Shown here: positions 30,422-40,954 of the stretch, piece by piece
Layout: each line of letters opens with the position of its first letter
How positions within the stretch are numbered: position 1 is the stretch's first letter
Source of the DNA: CAWDYA01 sp963806495
GTDB lineage: Bacteria > Acidobacteriota > Polarisedimenticolia > JACPZX01 > DASXTC01
NCBI GenBank assembly: GCA_963806495.1
Contig: CAWDYA010000004.1
Coordinates: 186,001-250,000 of the forward strand
Reading direction: 5' to 3'
DNA: 64,000 bases
The notes under the pieces: generated by a model
The model's input: only the letters and a program-made list of their open reading frames with translations
Databases searched by the model: none
What the model was told of the DNA's origin: nothing
Translations under genes and position numbers: made by a program

Positions 30422-31507
30422 ATGCTGTACTGGCTTCTGTACCCCCTGCACGACTCCATCGGTGCGTTCAATGTCTTCCGGTACATCACGTTCCGGTCCG
30501 CCCTGTCCACGCTGACCGCGCTGGTTCTGTCGCTGGGTCTCGGCCGATTCCTGATAGCGAAGCTGCGTCAGCTCCAGGTCGGCCAGCACATCAGGGAGGA
30601 GGGGCCCGAATCGCACTACTCGAAGAAGGGCACACCCACGATGGGCGGCATCCTGATCATCATCTCGGTGGTGATCCCCACGCTGCTGTGGGCGGACCTG
30701 GCCAACCTGTTCATCTGGATCGCGATGGCGGCGATGGTGTCGTTCGGTCTGATCGGATTTTACGACGACTACCGCAAGGTGACGCGCAAGCAGAACCTCG
30801 GGCTGACCGCTCGTGCGAAGTTCGGATGGCAGGTTCTGCTGGGCGTCATCCTCGGCGCGGTACTGGTGCGGCTGGCGCAGATCGGGCTGTTCACGACGCA
30901 GCTCTCGCTGCCGTTCTTCAAGCAGTGGACCCCCGACCTCGGCATCTTCTACATCGGTTTCATCGTGCTGGTGGTGGTGGGCTCGGCCAACGCGGTGAAT
31001 CTGACGGACGGGCTGGACGGCCTGGCGATCGGATCGGCGCTCATCGCGGCCGCGACCTTCTCCATCCTGGCCTACGTGGTGGGCAACGCCGTGGCCTCCA
31101 GCTACCTGGGGATCATCAACGTGAAGGGCACCGGGGAGCTGACGGTCTTCTGCGGGGCGATGGTGGGGGCGAGTCTCGGTTTTCTCTGGTTCAACTGCAA
31201 TCCCGCCGAGGTGTTCATGGGCGACGTCGGGTCGATGGCCCTGGGCGGGGCGATCGGCACCGTCGCCGTGCTCACCAAGCAGGAGGTTCTGCTGGTGATG
31301 GTCGGGGGCCTGTTCGTCATGGAGGCGGCATCGGTGATCATCCAGGTAGCCTCCTTCCGGCTGACCGGACGGCGCGTCTTCCGCATGGCTCCCCTGCATC
31401 ACCATTTCGAGCTGAAGGGATGGGCCGAGCCGAAGGTGATTATCCGCTTCTGGATCCTGGCCATTCTGTTCGCGCTGATGTCGCTGAGCACGCTCAAGCT
31501 GAGGTGA
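30422..31507 (+). CDS. mraY: Phospho-MurNAc-pentapeptide transferase MraY
   Basis: This integral membrane enzyme makes lipid I from UDP-MurNAc-pentapeptide and undecaprenyl phosphate. It has 361 residues and about ten transmembrane helices. The signature segments are KKGTPTMGGIL, FYDDYRK (Asp pair), ANAVNLTDGLDGLA, FNCNPAEVFMGDVGSMALGG and APLHHHFELKGW. It lies 6 bases after murF and 7 before murD. Confidence 0.96.
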   Translation: MLYWLLYPLHDSIGAFNVFRYITFRSALSTLTALVLSLGLGRFLIAKLRQLQVGQHIREEGPESHYSKKGTPTMGGILIIISVVIPTLLWADLANLFIWIAMAAMVSFGLIGFYDDYRKVTRKQNLGLTARAKFGWQVLLGVILGAVLVRLAQIGLFTTQLSLPFFKQWTPDLGIFYIGFIVLVVVGSANAVNLTDGLDGLAIGSALIAAATFSILAYVVGNAVASSYLGIINVKGTGELTVFCGAMVGASLGFLWFNCNPAEVFMGDVGSMALGGAIGTVAVLTKQEVLLVMVGGLFVMEAASVIIQVASFRLTGRRVFRMAPLHHHFELKGWAEPKVIIRFWILAILFALMSLSTLKLR

Positions 31508-31514
31508 ATCCGTC

Positions 31515-32937
31515 GTGACGCATTCCGTGGAAATTCCCTGGCGGACGGCCGGTGTGATGGGGATCGGCGCGTCCGGCTCCGCCGCGGCGGGATTTCTGGC
31601 GCGGCGCGGCGCCCGCGTGGTGGCCGCCGACTCCGGCGCCCCGGAGCGGCTCGCTCCGGCGGCCAGCGCGCTGCAGGGGGCCGGCGTGGAGCTGCGGCTC
31701 GGCGCCGCGGCCGGCGCGGACCCGCGTGTCTTCGAGGGATGCGAGATCGTGATCGCCAGCCCGGGCGTTCCCCCGGACGTCGCGCCGCTGGCGGAAGCGC
31801 GGCGGCGGGGCACGCAGGTCATCGCCGAGGTCGAGCTGGCCGCACGTTTCCTGCGGGGCGTGCTCATCGGCGTCACCGGCAGCAACGGCAAGAGCACCGT
31901 GACTGCGCTCACCGGCAGGATCCTGCAGCGGGCCGGGCTGACGACCTGGGTGTGCGGCAACATCGGCACGCCCCTGACCGAGGTGGCCGAGGCCGATTCT
32001 GAGTCTGACCGACGAGGAGGCCCGCAAGGTGCACTACGTGGTGGAGCTGTCGTCGTTCCAGCTCGAGGGGATCGACCGGTTCAGCCCGCGCATCGCCGCG
32101 CTGCTCAATCTGAGCCCCGACCATCAGGATCGCTACGCGAACCTCGAGGCGTATTACGCCGCCAAGGAGCGGATCTTCATGAACCAGACCGGTGACGACG
32201 TCGCCATCGTCAACTGGGACGACACACCGTCGATCGGCATGGCCGAGCGTCTTGCTGCGCGGCTGTTTCCGTTCAGCCTCACCCAGGACCTCGAAGAGGG
32301 CGCCGTCATGGAGGACGGACGCCTCGTGCTGCGTCATCCCGATCGCGAGGAGCCGATCATGGCCGTGTCCGAAGTGACGCTGCCTGGACGTCACAACCTG
32401 GAGAACGTGCTCGCGAGCGCCTCGATCGCCGCGCATTGCGGGGTCTCGGTCGAGGCGATCGCTCGGGGCGTCGCCGGGTTCAGCGGACTGCCCCACCGTC
32501 TCGAGATGGTGGGTGAGCACGGCGGCGTCCGGTACTACAACGACTCCAAGGCGACCAACGTGGGCGCCACGATGCGCGCGCTCGAGGCGTTCGAGGCGCC
32601 GGTGGTCCTGATGCTGGGGGGGTACGACAAGGGCGGCGAGTTCGAGCTGCTGGGCGAGGCCATCGCGCGGCCGGGCCGCGTGCGCGCCCTGGTCACCTTC
32701 GGCAAGGCGGGCGACGACATCGCGGGCAGGCTGGAGGCGGCGGCGCCGAGGACGGTGCGCTCCGGAGGGTTGGCCGAGGCCGTGCGAGCCGCCGCGGGGT
32801 GCGCGCAGCCGGGCGACATCGTTCTGCTCGCGCCGGCATGCGCATCCTTCGACGCCTACACCGGGTACGAGAAGCGCGGCGAGGACTTCCGCGCCATCGT
32901 CGGGCGGCTGGCCTCCCAGAGGGGAGGGCTGGCCTGA
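31515..32937 (+). CDS. murD: UDP-MurNAc-L-Ala:D-Glu ligase MurD, one +1 frameshift
   Basis: This ligase adds D-glutamate. The N-terminal Rossmann region is followed by the P-loop GVTGSNGKSTVTAL and the CGNIGTPLTEVAEAD segment in the first frame. From about 31999 the protein continues in the next frame with VHYVVELSSFQLEGI, NLSPDHQDRY, the substrate-binding YNDSKATNVGAT and the C-terminal LLAPACASFDAYTGYEKRGEDF. A doubled T at 31997-31998 (GAT-TCT) explains the shift. The reconstructed length is about 473 residues. GTG start; the stop overlaps the ftsW ATG by one base. Confidence 0.92.
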
Positions 32938-34028
32938 TGCCGCGCAAGCTGGCCTTCGACAAGGTGCTCTTCGTGACGATCATCCTGCTGTGCGTCGCCG
33001 GGCTGGTCATGATCTACTCGGCCTCCGCGGTGATCGCGGCGGAGCAGTACGGAAGCGCGTATCACTTTCTGATCCGTCAGGTGCTCGCGCTGGTCGTGGG
33101 GCTCGGCGTGATGGCCGTCACCATGAAGGCCAACTACCGCGCCTTCGGCCGCGCCCCGGTCGTCTACACGCTCTTCCTGCTGACGGCTCTCCTGCTCGTG
33201 GGCGCGCTGGTCAGCCCGGCGGTCAACGGGACCCATCGGTGGATGAAGCTGGGCCCGTTGTCGCTGCAGCCCTCCGAGTTCGCGAAGCTGGTGCTGATCC
33301 TGTTTCTGGCCTGGCGGCTGCAGCGCGACCCTGACGACGTCAACAACCTGCAGAAGACCGTGATCCCATGTCTGGTGCTCTCCGGCTTCTTCATCTTCCT
33401 GGTGGTGCTGCAGCCGGACCTCGGCACGGCGGTGTCGCTCACCATCTTCACCGGCGTGATGCTGTTCGCGGCGGGGGTGAAGCTGAAGTATCTCGGGGGG
33501 ATGGCGGGGGCGGCGCTGCTGGTGCTGCTCGTGCTGGTGCCGATGAAGGGATACCAGATGCAGCGGCTGGCCGTGTTCCTGAACCCGGACGCGGACCCGC
33601 TCGGCGCCGGTTATCAGGTGCGCCAGTCGACGATTTCGGTGGGCGCCGGCGGTCAGACCGGCCGCGGCCTCGGCGAGGGGCAGCAGAAGCTGTTCTTCCT
33701 TCCCTATCCCTACACCGACTTCATCTACTCGGTGATCGGTGAGGAGCTGGGGCTGGTCGGGACCGTGTCGGTGGCGGCCGCGTTTCTGGTGCTGATGTGG
33801 CGCGGTCTGAGGGTGGCGGCGCGCGCCCCGGACCGGTTCGGCGCGTATCTCGCGGCGGGCGTCACGATGTTCCTGGTGGTGCAGGCGATGATCAACATGA
33901 GCGTCGCTCTGGGAATGCTGCCGGCCAAGGGGCTGCCGCTGCCGTTCGTCTCCTACGGAGGATCATCGCTCGTCGCCGGGCTGGCGGCGTCGGGAGTGCT
34001 GCTGAACATCAGCCAGTACGCCCGCTGA
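32937..34028 (+). CDS. ftsW: Septal peptidoglycan polymerase FtsW
   Basis: This SEDS-family glycosyltransferase of 363 residues has about ten transmembrane helices and pairs with FtsI. Characteristic segments are MIYSASAV, NGTHRWMKLGPLSLQPSEFAK, LQPDLGTAV, the GGQTGRGLGEGQQK loop and the terminal LPLPFVSYGGSSLVA. The ATG lies in a TGATG overlap with the murD stop, so translation is coupled. murG starts one base after its stop. Confidence 0.95.
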   Translation: MPRKLAFDKVLFVTIILLCVAGLVMIYSASAVIAAEQYGSAYHFLIRQVLALVVGLGVMAVTMKANYRAFGRAPVVYTLFLLTALLLVGALVSPAVNGTHRWMKLGPLSLQPSEFAKLVLILFLAWRLQRDPDDVNNLQKTVIPCLVLSGFFIFLVVLQPDLGTAVSLTIFTGVMLFAAGVKLKYLGGMAGAALLVLLVLVPMKGYQMQRLAVFLNPDADPLGAGYQVRQSTISVGAGGQTGRGLGEGQQKLFFLPYPYTDFIYSVIGEELGLVGTVSVAAAFLVLMWRGLRVAARAPDRFGAYLAAGVTMFLVVQAMINMSVALGMLPAKGLPLPFVSYGGSSLVAGLAASGVLLNISQYAR

Positions 34029-34029
34029 C

Positions 34030-35127
34030 ATGCCCGCGGTCCTGGTGGCCGGTGGCGGGACCGGCGGGCACATATTCCCGGGGCTGGCGATCGCCCGGGC
34101 GCTGAAGGAGAGGGTCCCGGACGTCGAGGTGACGTTCGTCGGCACGCAGAGAGGGCTGGAAACGCGGATCGTCCCGGCCGCCGGGTTCCGGTTGCTGACG
34201 ATCCGGTCGGCCGGCATCACGGGCAAGAGGATCACGGCGAGGCTGAAGGGGATGGCGCTCATCCCGTTGTCGCTGGCACAGAGCCTCGCGTTGCTGGGAA
34301 GGGAACGGCCCCGCCTCGTGATCGGAGTCGGGGGATATTCGTCGGGGCCGGTGCTGGCCGCGGCGGTGCTGAGAAGGGTGCCCACGTTGATACACGAGCA
34401 GAACTACATTCCCGGAGTCACCAACCGCTGGATCGCGCCGTTCGCGACCGAGGTGGTGGTGACCTTCGAGGAGACGATTCCGTATCTGCGCGGGCGCGGT
34501 GTCGCGCTGGGCAATCCGGTTCGCCCGGAGTTCACCCGGATCGGGCCGCGTGTGACGGACCCGGGCGGGCTTCGGCTGCTGGTGTTCGGCGGCAGCCAGG
34601 GGGCCCGGGTCATCAACCGGGCGATGTGCGAGGCGCTGCCGATGCTGGCATCCATGAAGGAGCGTCTCCACGTCGTGCACCAGACAGGGCCGGCGCAGCA
34701 CGCGGAGGTGGCGGCGGCGTATTCGCACGCCGGGTTCGGCGCGCACCGGGCCGACGTGCGTCCCTTCATCGACGACATGGCGCAGGTGGTGGAGAGCTCG
34801 GACCTCGTCGTCTGCCGCAGCGGAGCCACCACCGTGGCCGAGCTGACGGCAGCGGGACGCCCGTCGATTCTCATCCCCTTCGCCCGCGCCACCCACGACC
34901 ATCAGACATGGAACGCCCGCAAGCTGGAGCGCGCGGGGGCGGCACTGCTGATCCCGGAGACCCAGCTCGACGGGTCCGCCCTGTCCCGATGCGTGATGGA
35001 GCTTGCGGCCGACGCGGAGCGGCTTGCCCGGATGTCCGAGGCGAGCCGGGCGCTGGGCCGGCCCGAGGCGGCCGGGCGGATCGCCGAACGATGCGCGGCG
35101 CTTCTGGCGCGCGGGAGGGTGGCATGA
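34030..35127 (+). CDS. murG: UDP-GlcNAc:lipid I transferase MurG
   Basis: This peripheral membrane GT28 enzyme makes lipid II. It is 365 residues long with GGGTGGHIFPGLAIARAL at the N-terminus, VGVGGYSSGPVLAAA, LIHEQNYIPGVTNR, LLVFGGSQGARVIN, and the C-terminal VVCRSGATTVAELTAAGRPS donor-binding region. The stop overlaps the murC ATG (ATGA). Confidence 0.96.
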   Translation: MPAVLVAGGGTGGHIFPGLAIARALKERVPDVEVTFVGTQRGLETRIVPAAGFRLLTIRSAGITGKRITARLKGMALIPLSLAQSLALLGRERPRLVIGVGGYSSGPVLAAAVLRRVPTLIHEQNYIPGVTNRWIAPFATEVVVTFEETIPYLRGRGVALGNPVRPEFTRIGPRVTDPGGLRLLVFGGSQGARVINRAMCEALPMLASMKERLHVVHQTGPAQHAEVAAAYSHAGFGAHRADVRPFIDDMAQVVESSDLVVCRSGATTVAELTAAGRPSILIPFARATHDHQTWNARKLERAGAALLIPETQLDGSALSRCVMELAADAERLARMSEASRALGRPEAAGRIAERCAALLARGRVA

Positions 35128-36515
35128 ACGCACCGCTCAACCCCCTGTTCCGCAAGGCGCAACACATCCATTTCGTCGGCATCGGCGGGTCGGGAATGTG
35201 CGGCATCGCCGAAGTGCTGCTCAACCTCAACTTCACCGTATCGGGATCCGATCTGGCGAACACGCCGGTCACGCGGCGTCTCGGCGAGCTGGGCGCGCGC
35301 GTGGCGTACGGGCATTCGGCGGCCAACATCTCGGGCGCCGACGTGGTGGTCATCTCCTCGGCGGTCGGCCCGGACAATCCCGAGGTGGTCGAGGCGCGCC
35401 AGCACAAGATACCGGTCATCCCGCGCGCCGAGATGCTCAGCGAGCTGATGAGGATGAAGTACGGCGTGGCGATTGCCGGGTCGCACGGCAAGACCTCGAC
35501 CACGTCGATGGTCGCGCAGGTGCTCTCCGGCACAGGGCTGGATCCGACCATCGTTATCGGTGGACGGCTCAACATCCTGGGAAGCAGCGCCAAGCTCGGA
35601 CGGGGTGACCTGATGGTGGCGGAAGCCGACGAGAGCGACGGCTCGTTCCTGAGGCTGACGCCGACCATCGCAGTGGTGACCAACATCGACGCCGAGCACC
35701 TGAACCACTACGGCGGGATGGGTGAGCTGGTCGACGCCTTCACCGGGTTCCTCAACAAGGTGCCGTTCTACGGAATGGGGATCGTCTGTCTGGACGATCC
35801 GCAGGTGCAGGCCATCATGCCGCGGCTCACGCGCCCGCTGATGAGCTATGGCCTGGCCTCGCAGGCCGACCTGGTGGGCACGAACCTCTCACTCAAGGAA
35901 TTCTCCTCGCGGTTCGAAGTGATCTTCCGGGGCCGGTGGCTCGGCGACGTGACCCTGGCGGTCCCGGGACGTCACAGCGTCTACAACGCCCTGGCGGCCA
36001 TCGGCGTGGGGCTGGAGTTCGATCTGAAGTTCGACGACATCGCGGGTCATCTCGCCGAATTCTCCGGGCGCCGACCGGAGGTTCCAGCTCCGTGGCGAGG
36101 CGGGCGGCGTCATGGTGATCGACGACTACGGGCATCATCCGACCGAGATCCGGGCGACTCTGTCGGCGGCGCGAGGACGGGTGGGATCGCCGCCGCGTCG
36201 TGGTGTTCCAGCCGCACCGGTTCTCGCGCGTGCAGTCGCTGATGGAGGAGTTCGCACGCTCCTTCTACCAGGCCGACGTGCTGATCGTGACCGAGATCTA
36301 CCGTGCCGGCGAGAAAGAGATCCCCGGCGTCACGGGAGAGGCGCTCGCGGAGGCGATCAAGCTGCATGGCCACCGGGACACGTCATACGCCCCCGATCTC
36401 GACGAGGCGCTTGCGGCTGGTGAAGCAGCGGGTCGAGAAGGGCGACATGCTGATCACGCTCGGCGCGGGCGACGTGTGGAAGGTCGCCGAAGAGTTCGTC
36501 AAGGAAGCGTCCTGA
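35124..36515 (+). CDS. murC: UDP-MurNAc:L-alanine ligase MurC, three +1 frameshifts
   Basis: This first stem-peptide ligase has IHFVGIGGSGMCGIAEVL, the P-loop AIAGSHGKTSTTSMVA, EADESDGSFLRL and DAEHLNHYGG in the opening frame. After about 36066 the C-terminal domain is spread over three frames: GEAGGVMVIDDYGHHPTEIRAT, then VVVFQPHRFSRVQSL, then GDMLITLGAGDVWKVAEEF. Removing one base at each of 36066-36071, 36179-36181 and 36411-36414 restores FSGADRRFQ, GRWDRRRVVVFQPH and DEALRLVKQRV joins. The product is about 463 residues. The three shifts sum to zero, so the natural stop is reached in the original frame. murB starts at the next base. Confidence 0.92.
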
Positions 36516-37418
36516 ATGGAGACCGAGACGGTGGAAGCGATCGCATCGCGATGCGGCGTGCCGGTCGAGACGGGCCGGTCGCTGGCCGACTTCACCACGA
36601 TCGGCGTGGGTGGGCCGGTGAGGCACACCCTGCGCCCCGCCACCATCGAGTCGATGGGCCGGGTGCTGGCCGAGCTGAAGAGCGCCGGCCACAGTCCGCT
36701 CGTGCTCGGGGGCGGGGCGAACATGATCGGCGGTCCCGGGCCGTTCGAGCAACCGCTGGTGCTGACACGCGGCATCAAGCACGGCCCGATCTTCGAGGGC
36801 AACCGGGTGCGGGCCGGGTGCGGCGTCGTGGTCAAGCGGTTGGTACGAGGCTGCGTCGCGCGCGGGTTGGCGGGGCTGGAGTTCGCCGAGGGGATCCCGG
36901 GGACGGTGGGCGGCACCGTCTACATGAACGCCGGGTCGTACGGTGGCCAGATGTCCGACGTGGTGCGCGAGGTCGCCTACTTCGACGCGACCGGCACGCT
37001 TCACTGCAGGGCCGTGGGGCCCGAGGACTTCGCGTACCGCAAGTCGCCTTTCAGCTCCGAGGAGGTGATCGTCGAAGTGGTCTTCCACCTGACGCCCGCC
37101 GACCCGGCCGAGCTGGAGGCGCGTCTGAAGCAGATCGGCGAGCGGCGGCTCAAGTCGCAGCCGCCCGGAGAGCGTTCGGCCGGGTGCATCTTCAAGAACC
37201 CGCCGGGCGATTCCGCCGGCCGGCTGATCGACGCGCTCGGTCTCAAGGGGCTCAGCGTCGGCGGCGCGGCGGTGTCGCAGGTGCACGGGAACTTCATCGT
37301 GAACCGGGGGGATGCGACCTCCGAGGACGTGTTGAACCTGATCGACCTGATAAAGAAAAAGGTGATGGAGAAGGCGGGCGTGGCGCTCGAAGAGGAAGTG
37401 ATCCTCTGGCTCGAATGA
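36516..37418 (+). CDS. murB: UDP-N-acetylenolpyruvoylglucosamine reductase MurB
   Basis: This FAD-dependent enzyme makes UDP-MurNAc. It is 300 residues with the N-terminal TTIGVGGPVRHTLRP, FAD-binding LVLGGGANMIGG, LEFAEGIPGTVGGTVYMNAGSYG, and the C-terminal proton-donor loop ERSAGCIFKNP, where Cys occupies the Ser/Cys catalytic position. The short form lacks the extra loop of type I enzymes. The ATG immediately follows the murC stop, and ftsQ starts 3 bases after its end. Confidence 0.94.
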   Translation: METETVEAIASRCGVPVETGRSLADFTTIGVGGPVRHTLRPATIESMGRVLAELKSAGHSPLVLGGGANMIGGPGPFEQPLVLTRGIKHGPIFEGNRVRAGCGVVVKRLVRGCVARGLAGLEFAEGIPGTVGGTVYMNAGSYGGQMSDVVREVAYFDATGTLHCRAVGPEDFAYRKSPFSSEEVIVEVVFHLTPADPAELEARLKQIGERRLKSQPPGERSAGCIFKNPPGDSAGRLIDALGLKGLSVGGAAVSQVHGNFIVNRGDATSEDVLNLIDLIKKKVMEKAGVALEEEVILWLE

Positions 37419-37421
37419 AGG

Positions 37422-38307
37422 ATGACGATGCGGCGGCCGGTGCAGTTCAAGGACGAGCTTCGATATCTGCGGCGCGAGGGAAACCGCAAGGTCCGCGCGC
37501 AGCGCCGTCGACGGTCCGCCTTCAGGCTCGGGCTCGGGATCCTCAGCGGAACGGCTCTCGCGGTGGCGATGCTGGCGGGGGTGCTGCTGACGTTGCGCTG
37601 GGCCGCCACGTCGCCGCGGTTCCGTGTGGCGCGCATCGACGTGCGCGGCGCGAGCCACGCGGCCCCGGAGGACATCGCCGCGCTGGCGGGGGAGTTCGTC
37701 GGCGAGAACATCTTCGGCGTGACGCTGTCGAGGGTCGAAGAGAAGGTGCGGGAGCATCCATGGATCGCGACGTCCGGCCGGGTGCGCATCCGGCGCAGCC
37801 TGCCGTCGACCCTGGTGATCACCGTGACCGAGAGAGAGCCGCAGGGGCTCGCGCTGGTCGGTGGCGACCTGTTCCTGCTCGGACGGCGCGGGGCTGCCGA
37901 TCGACCTGTACGGGCCGCGCTACTCGGAGTACGACTTCCCGATCATCAAGGGGGTCGACAGTCTGCTCGGTTCGGACCCGGAGAGCCGCCACGCCCTGCA
38001 GGAGACACTGGCGACGGGAGTGGACGTGACCCGCACGCTGGCCGACCGGGAGCCGGTCTTCTTCGACCAGGTCTCCGAGATCGACATGTCCGAGCCGAGC
38101 ATGGTGGTGCTGCGGCTCGAGGGAGAAGGGTACGACCTGCGTCTCTCGCGCGGGAGCTATCTGATGAATCTCGACAACTACTTCGCGCTGAGGGACCGGA
38201 TCAAGGACGGGGACGAGGATGACATCGAGTATGTCGACCTTCGGTGGCAGGATCGCATTGCCGTGATGCCTGCCGCGACGGCCGTGAGTGGAAACGGAGG
38301 AAGGTAA
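37422..38307 (+). CDS. ftsQ: Cell division protein FtsQ, one +1 frameshift
   Basis: This bitopic divisome protein has a basic cytoplasmic N-terminus (residues 1-30), one membrane helix (about 35-58) and a POTRA domain with FRVARIDVRGASHAAPEDI. A beta domain ends near the membrane-distal tail. The frame runs to about 37880, then continues one base on, where DLFLLDGAGLPIDLYG joins smoothly if one G at 37881-37882 is removed. The total is about 294 residues. The C-terminal DLRWQDRIAV is typical. The stop TAA shares its last base with the ftsA ATG. Confidence 0.85.
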
Positions 38308-39545
38308 TGGCAAGAAAGAACGACCGGTTCGTCGCCGGCCTCGACATCGGTACGACGAAGATCTGCTGTGTCATCGCCGAGAAGAAGGAAAGCGGCGACA
38401 TGGACGTGATCGGCATAGGCCGGTCGGCCTCGCGCGGTCTGCGCAAGGGGGTGGTCGTCAACGTCGACCAGACGGTCGACGCGCTCAAGTCGGCGATCGA
38501 GGAAGCGGAGCTGATGGCGGGTGTCAGCGTCGAGCGCGCCTTCGTGGGCGTCGCGGGTGGGCACATCCGTGGCTTCAACAGCCGCGGCGTGATCGCCATC
38601 TCGGGACGCGACCACGAGGTGACGCGGGAGGACGTGGATCGCGTGATCGAATCGGCACGGGCGGTGCAGCTTCCCACCGACCGGCTGATCTTCCACGCCG
38701 TCCCGCAGGACTTCATCCTCGACGACCAGGACGGGATACGCGACCCGATCGGGATGACCGGATCGCGTCTCGAGGCGAACGTGCACATCGTCACGGGCTC
38801 GATCGCCTCGCTGAGCAACATCACCAACTGCGTCAACCGCGCGGGGGTCGAGGTGACCGAGATGGTCCTCGAGCAGCTCGCAGCGTCCGAGACCGCTCTC
38901 ACAACCGACGAGAAGGAGCTCGGGGTGGCGCTGGTGGACATCGGGGGCGGCACGACCGACCTGGCGATCTTCGAGCACGGCGCGATCTGCCACACGGCGG
39001 TCCTGCCGACCGGCGGCGATCACTTCACCAACGACATCGCGGTGGGTCTGAGGACCCCGATCCCCGAGGCGGAGAGGATCAAGGTGAAGTACGGGTGCGC
39101 GCTGTCGAGCATGGTCGACGACGACCAGACAATCGAGGTGCCGAGCGTGGGCGGCCGCAAGCCGCGCGTGCTGTCGCGGCACATCCTCTGCGAGATCCTG
39201 CAGCCCCGCACCGAGGAGATCTTCAACCTGCTGCAGGAGGAGGTCTCCCGTGCCGGCTACGAGCACAGCCTCACGTCGGGGCTCGTGGTGACGGGCGGCG
39301 GGGCGATCCTCGAGGGGGTCCCGGAGATCGCGGAGCAGATATTCGACCTTCCGGTCCGGCGCGGCTCGCCGACCGGCATCGGGGGACTGGTCGACGGGGT
39401 GAACAGCCCCGTCTACTCCACAGTCGTGGGGCTGGTGATGTACGGGGCCACGTCGCCCGCCCTCTCACAGAGAGTGACCGTGCCCACGTTCCTTCTCGGG
39501 AAGGTGGGCGTGAAGATGAAGTCATGGTTCAGCGAACTGTTCTGA
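38307..39545 (+). CDS. ftsA: Cell division protein FtsA
   Basis: This actin-like ATPase tethers FtsZ to the membrane. It is 412 residues and begins MARKNDRFVAGLDIGTTKICCVIAEKK (phosphate-1 motif at about residues 12-18). It contains GVALVDIGGGTTDLAIFEHG, GLVVTGGGAILEGVPEIAE and a C-terminal amphipathic VGVKMKSWFSELF, the membrane-targeting helix. ATG 38307 is chosen because it has the strong GGAGGAAGG site and overlaps the ftsQ stop. Confidence 0.96.
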   Translation: MARKNDRFVAGLDIGTTKICCVIAEKKESGDMDVIGIGRSASRGLRKGVVVNVDQTVDALKSAIEEAELMAGVSVERAFVGVAGGHIRGFNSRGVIAISGRDHEVTREDVDRVIESARAVQLPTDRLIFHAVPQDFILDDQDGIRDPIGMTGSRLEANVHIVTGSIASLSNITNCVNRAGVEVTEMVLEQLAASETALTTDEKELGVALVDIGGGTTDLAIFEHGAICHTAVLPTGGDHFTNDIAVGLRTPIPEAERIKVKYGCALSSMVDDDQTIEVPSVGGRKPRVLSRHILCEILQPRTEEIFNLLQEEVSRAGYEHSLTSGLVVTGGGAILEGVPEIAEQIFDLPVRRGSPTGIGGLVDGVNSPVYSTVVGLVMYGATSPALSQRVTVPTFLLGKVGVKMKSWFSELF

Positions 39546-39633
39546 GAATCAGGAGTGCTGGGACGGCCGCGCGGCGGCACGTGACGCGCCGGCGGTTGCC
39601 TCTGGCTGCCCAAACACAGGATCGGGAGAGACG

Positions 39634-40881
39634 ATGATCACGATGGACGACAGGGACGACGGAGCGAGAAGGGGGATGAAATTGAGCTTTGATGACGATC
39701 CGGTGCAGGGAGCGCGTATCAAGGTCATCGGCGTCGGCGGCGGAGGGTCGAACGCGGTCAACAGGATGATCATGTCCAAGATGACCGGCGTGGATTTCCT
39801 CGTGGCCAACACGGACTGCCAGGCGCTCAAGAGCGCCAAGGCCCCGATCCGCGTGCAGATCGGCAGCAAGCTGACCAAAGGGCTCGGCGCGGGCTCCAAC
39901 CCCGAGGTGGGCCGGCAGGCCGCCCTCGAGGACACCGAGAAGCTGCTCGAGGTGCTGCAGGACACCGACATGGTGTTCATCACGACCGGCCTGGGCGGCG
40001 GCACCGGCACGGGCGCCACGCCGATCGTGGCCAACCTCGCCTCGGAGCTCGGGGCGCTGGTCGTGGCGGTGGTCACCAAGCCGTTCTCGTTCGAGGGACG
40101 CAAGCGGCGCGAGCAGGCCGAAATGGGCCTGAGGGAGCTGCGCGAGTGCGTCGACACCGTCATCTGCATCCCGAACGAGCGGCTCCTCAGCACGGTGGAC
40201 CGCAACACCTCGCTGCAGGCGGCGTTCCTGATCGCCGACGATGTTCTGCGCCAGGCCGTCCAGGGGATCAGCGACCTGATTACCATCCCGGGCGAGATCA
40301 ACCTCGACTTCGCCGACGTCAAGACGATCATGAGCGGCATGGGGATGGCCCTGATGGGCACCGGCATCGCCACCGGCGAGAGCCGCGCGGTCGAGGCGGC
40401 GCAGAGGGCGATCTCCTCGCCGCTTCTCGAGGATGCCACGATCGATGGTGCGCGCGGCGTGCTGATCAATATCACCGGCGGCCCGTCGATGACGCTGTTC
40501 GAGGTGTCCGAGGCGTCCAACCTGGTGCACGACGCGGCCCACGACGAGGCGAACATCATCTTCGGCACCGTGATCGACGAGAACATGGGCGACGCGATCA
40601 AGGTCACCGTCATCGCCACGGGTTTCCGGGAGAGCCGCGTGCGGGAGGAGGCGGCCCGGATGGCGGCTCCTTCGAGGCGGCAGGCGCTGCACCAGCCGTC
40701 CCGCGAGCCCGAGGCGCCGGCCGCGGCCGGTGGCAATCAGCGAACCGAGACACCGTTTCTGCGAAAAGGGCAGAACCGCGCACCTGCGTTCAGTCCCGAC
40801 GAGGGAGGCTACGGCCCCAACTTCACCAACCTCAAGGATGACCTCGATGTCCCCACCTTCCTGAGGCGGCAGATGGACTGA
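39634..40881 (+). CDS. ftsZ: Cell division GTPase FtsZ
   Basis: This tubulin-like GTPase forms the Z ring. It is 415 residues with KVIGVGGGGSNAVNRM, the tubulin signature GGGTGTG at residues 121-127, NVDPAD-equivalent LINLDFADV-type strand (EINLDFADVKTIM), a variable linker from about residue 345, and the conserved C-terminal peptide DVPTFLRRQMD that binds FtsA. A GGGAGAGACG site precedes the ATG. The 88-base gap after ftsA could hold a separate promoter, but none is obvious. It is the last gene of the cluster. Confidence 0.97.
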   Translation: MITMDDRDDGARRGMKLSFDDDPVQGARIKVIGVGGGGSNAVNRMIMSKMTGVDFLVANTDCQALKSAKAPIRVQIGSKLTKGLGAGSNPEVGRQAALEDTEKLLEVLQDTDMVFITTGLGGGTGTGATPIVANLASELGALVVAVVTKPFSFEGRKRREQAEMGLRELRECVDTVICIPNERLLSTVDRNTSLQAAFLIADDVLRQAVQGISDLITIPGEINLDFADVKTIMSGMGMALMGTGIATGESRAVEAAQRAISSPLLEDATIDGARGVLINITGGPSMTLFEVSEASNLVHDAAHDEANIIFGTVIDENMGDAIKVTVIATGFRESRVREEAARMAAPSRRQALHQPSREPEAPAAAGGNQRTETPFLRKGQNRAPAFSPDEGGYGPNFTNLKDDLDVPTFLRRQMD

Positions 40882-40954
40882 GTCCCCGTGCCGGCCGGCG
40901 CGCCGTCCGCCGGCCGGCCACAGCCCACGCATTCGGCACGTGCTCCCTCGTATG

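Noticed and set aside
29729..31969. 746-codon minus-strand frame opposite murF, mraY and murD
   Set aside because: Low-complexity antisense shadow spanning several conserved genes.
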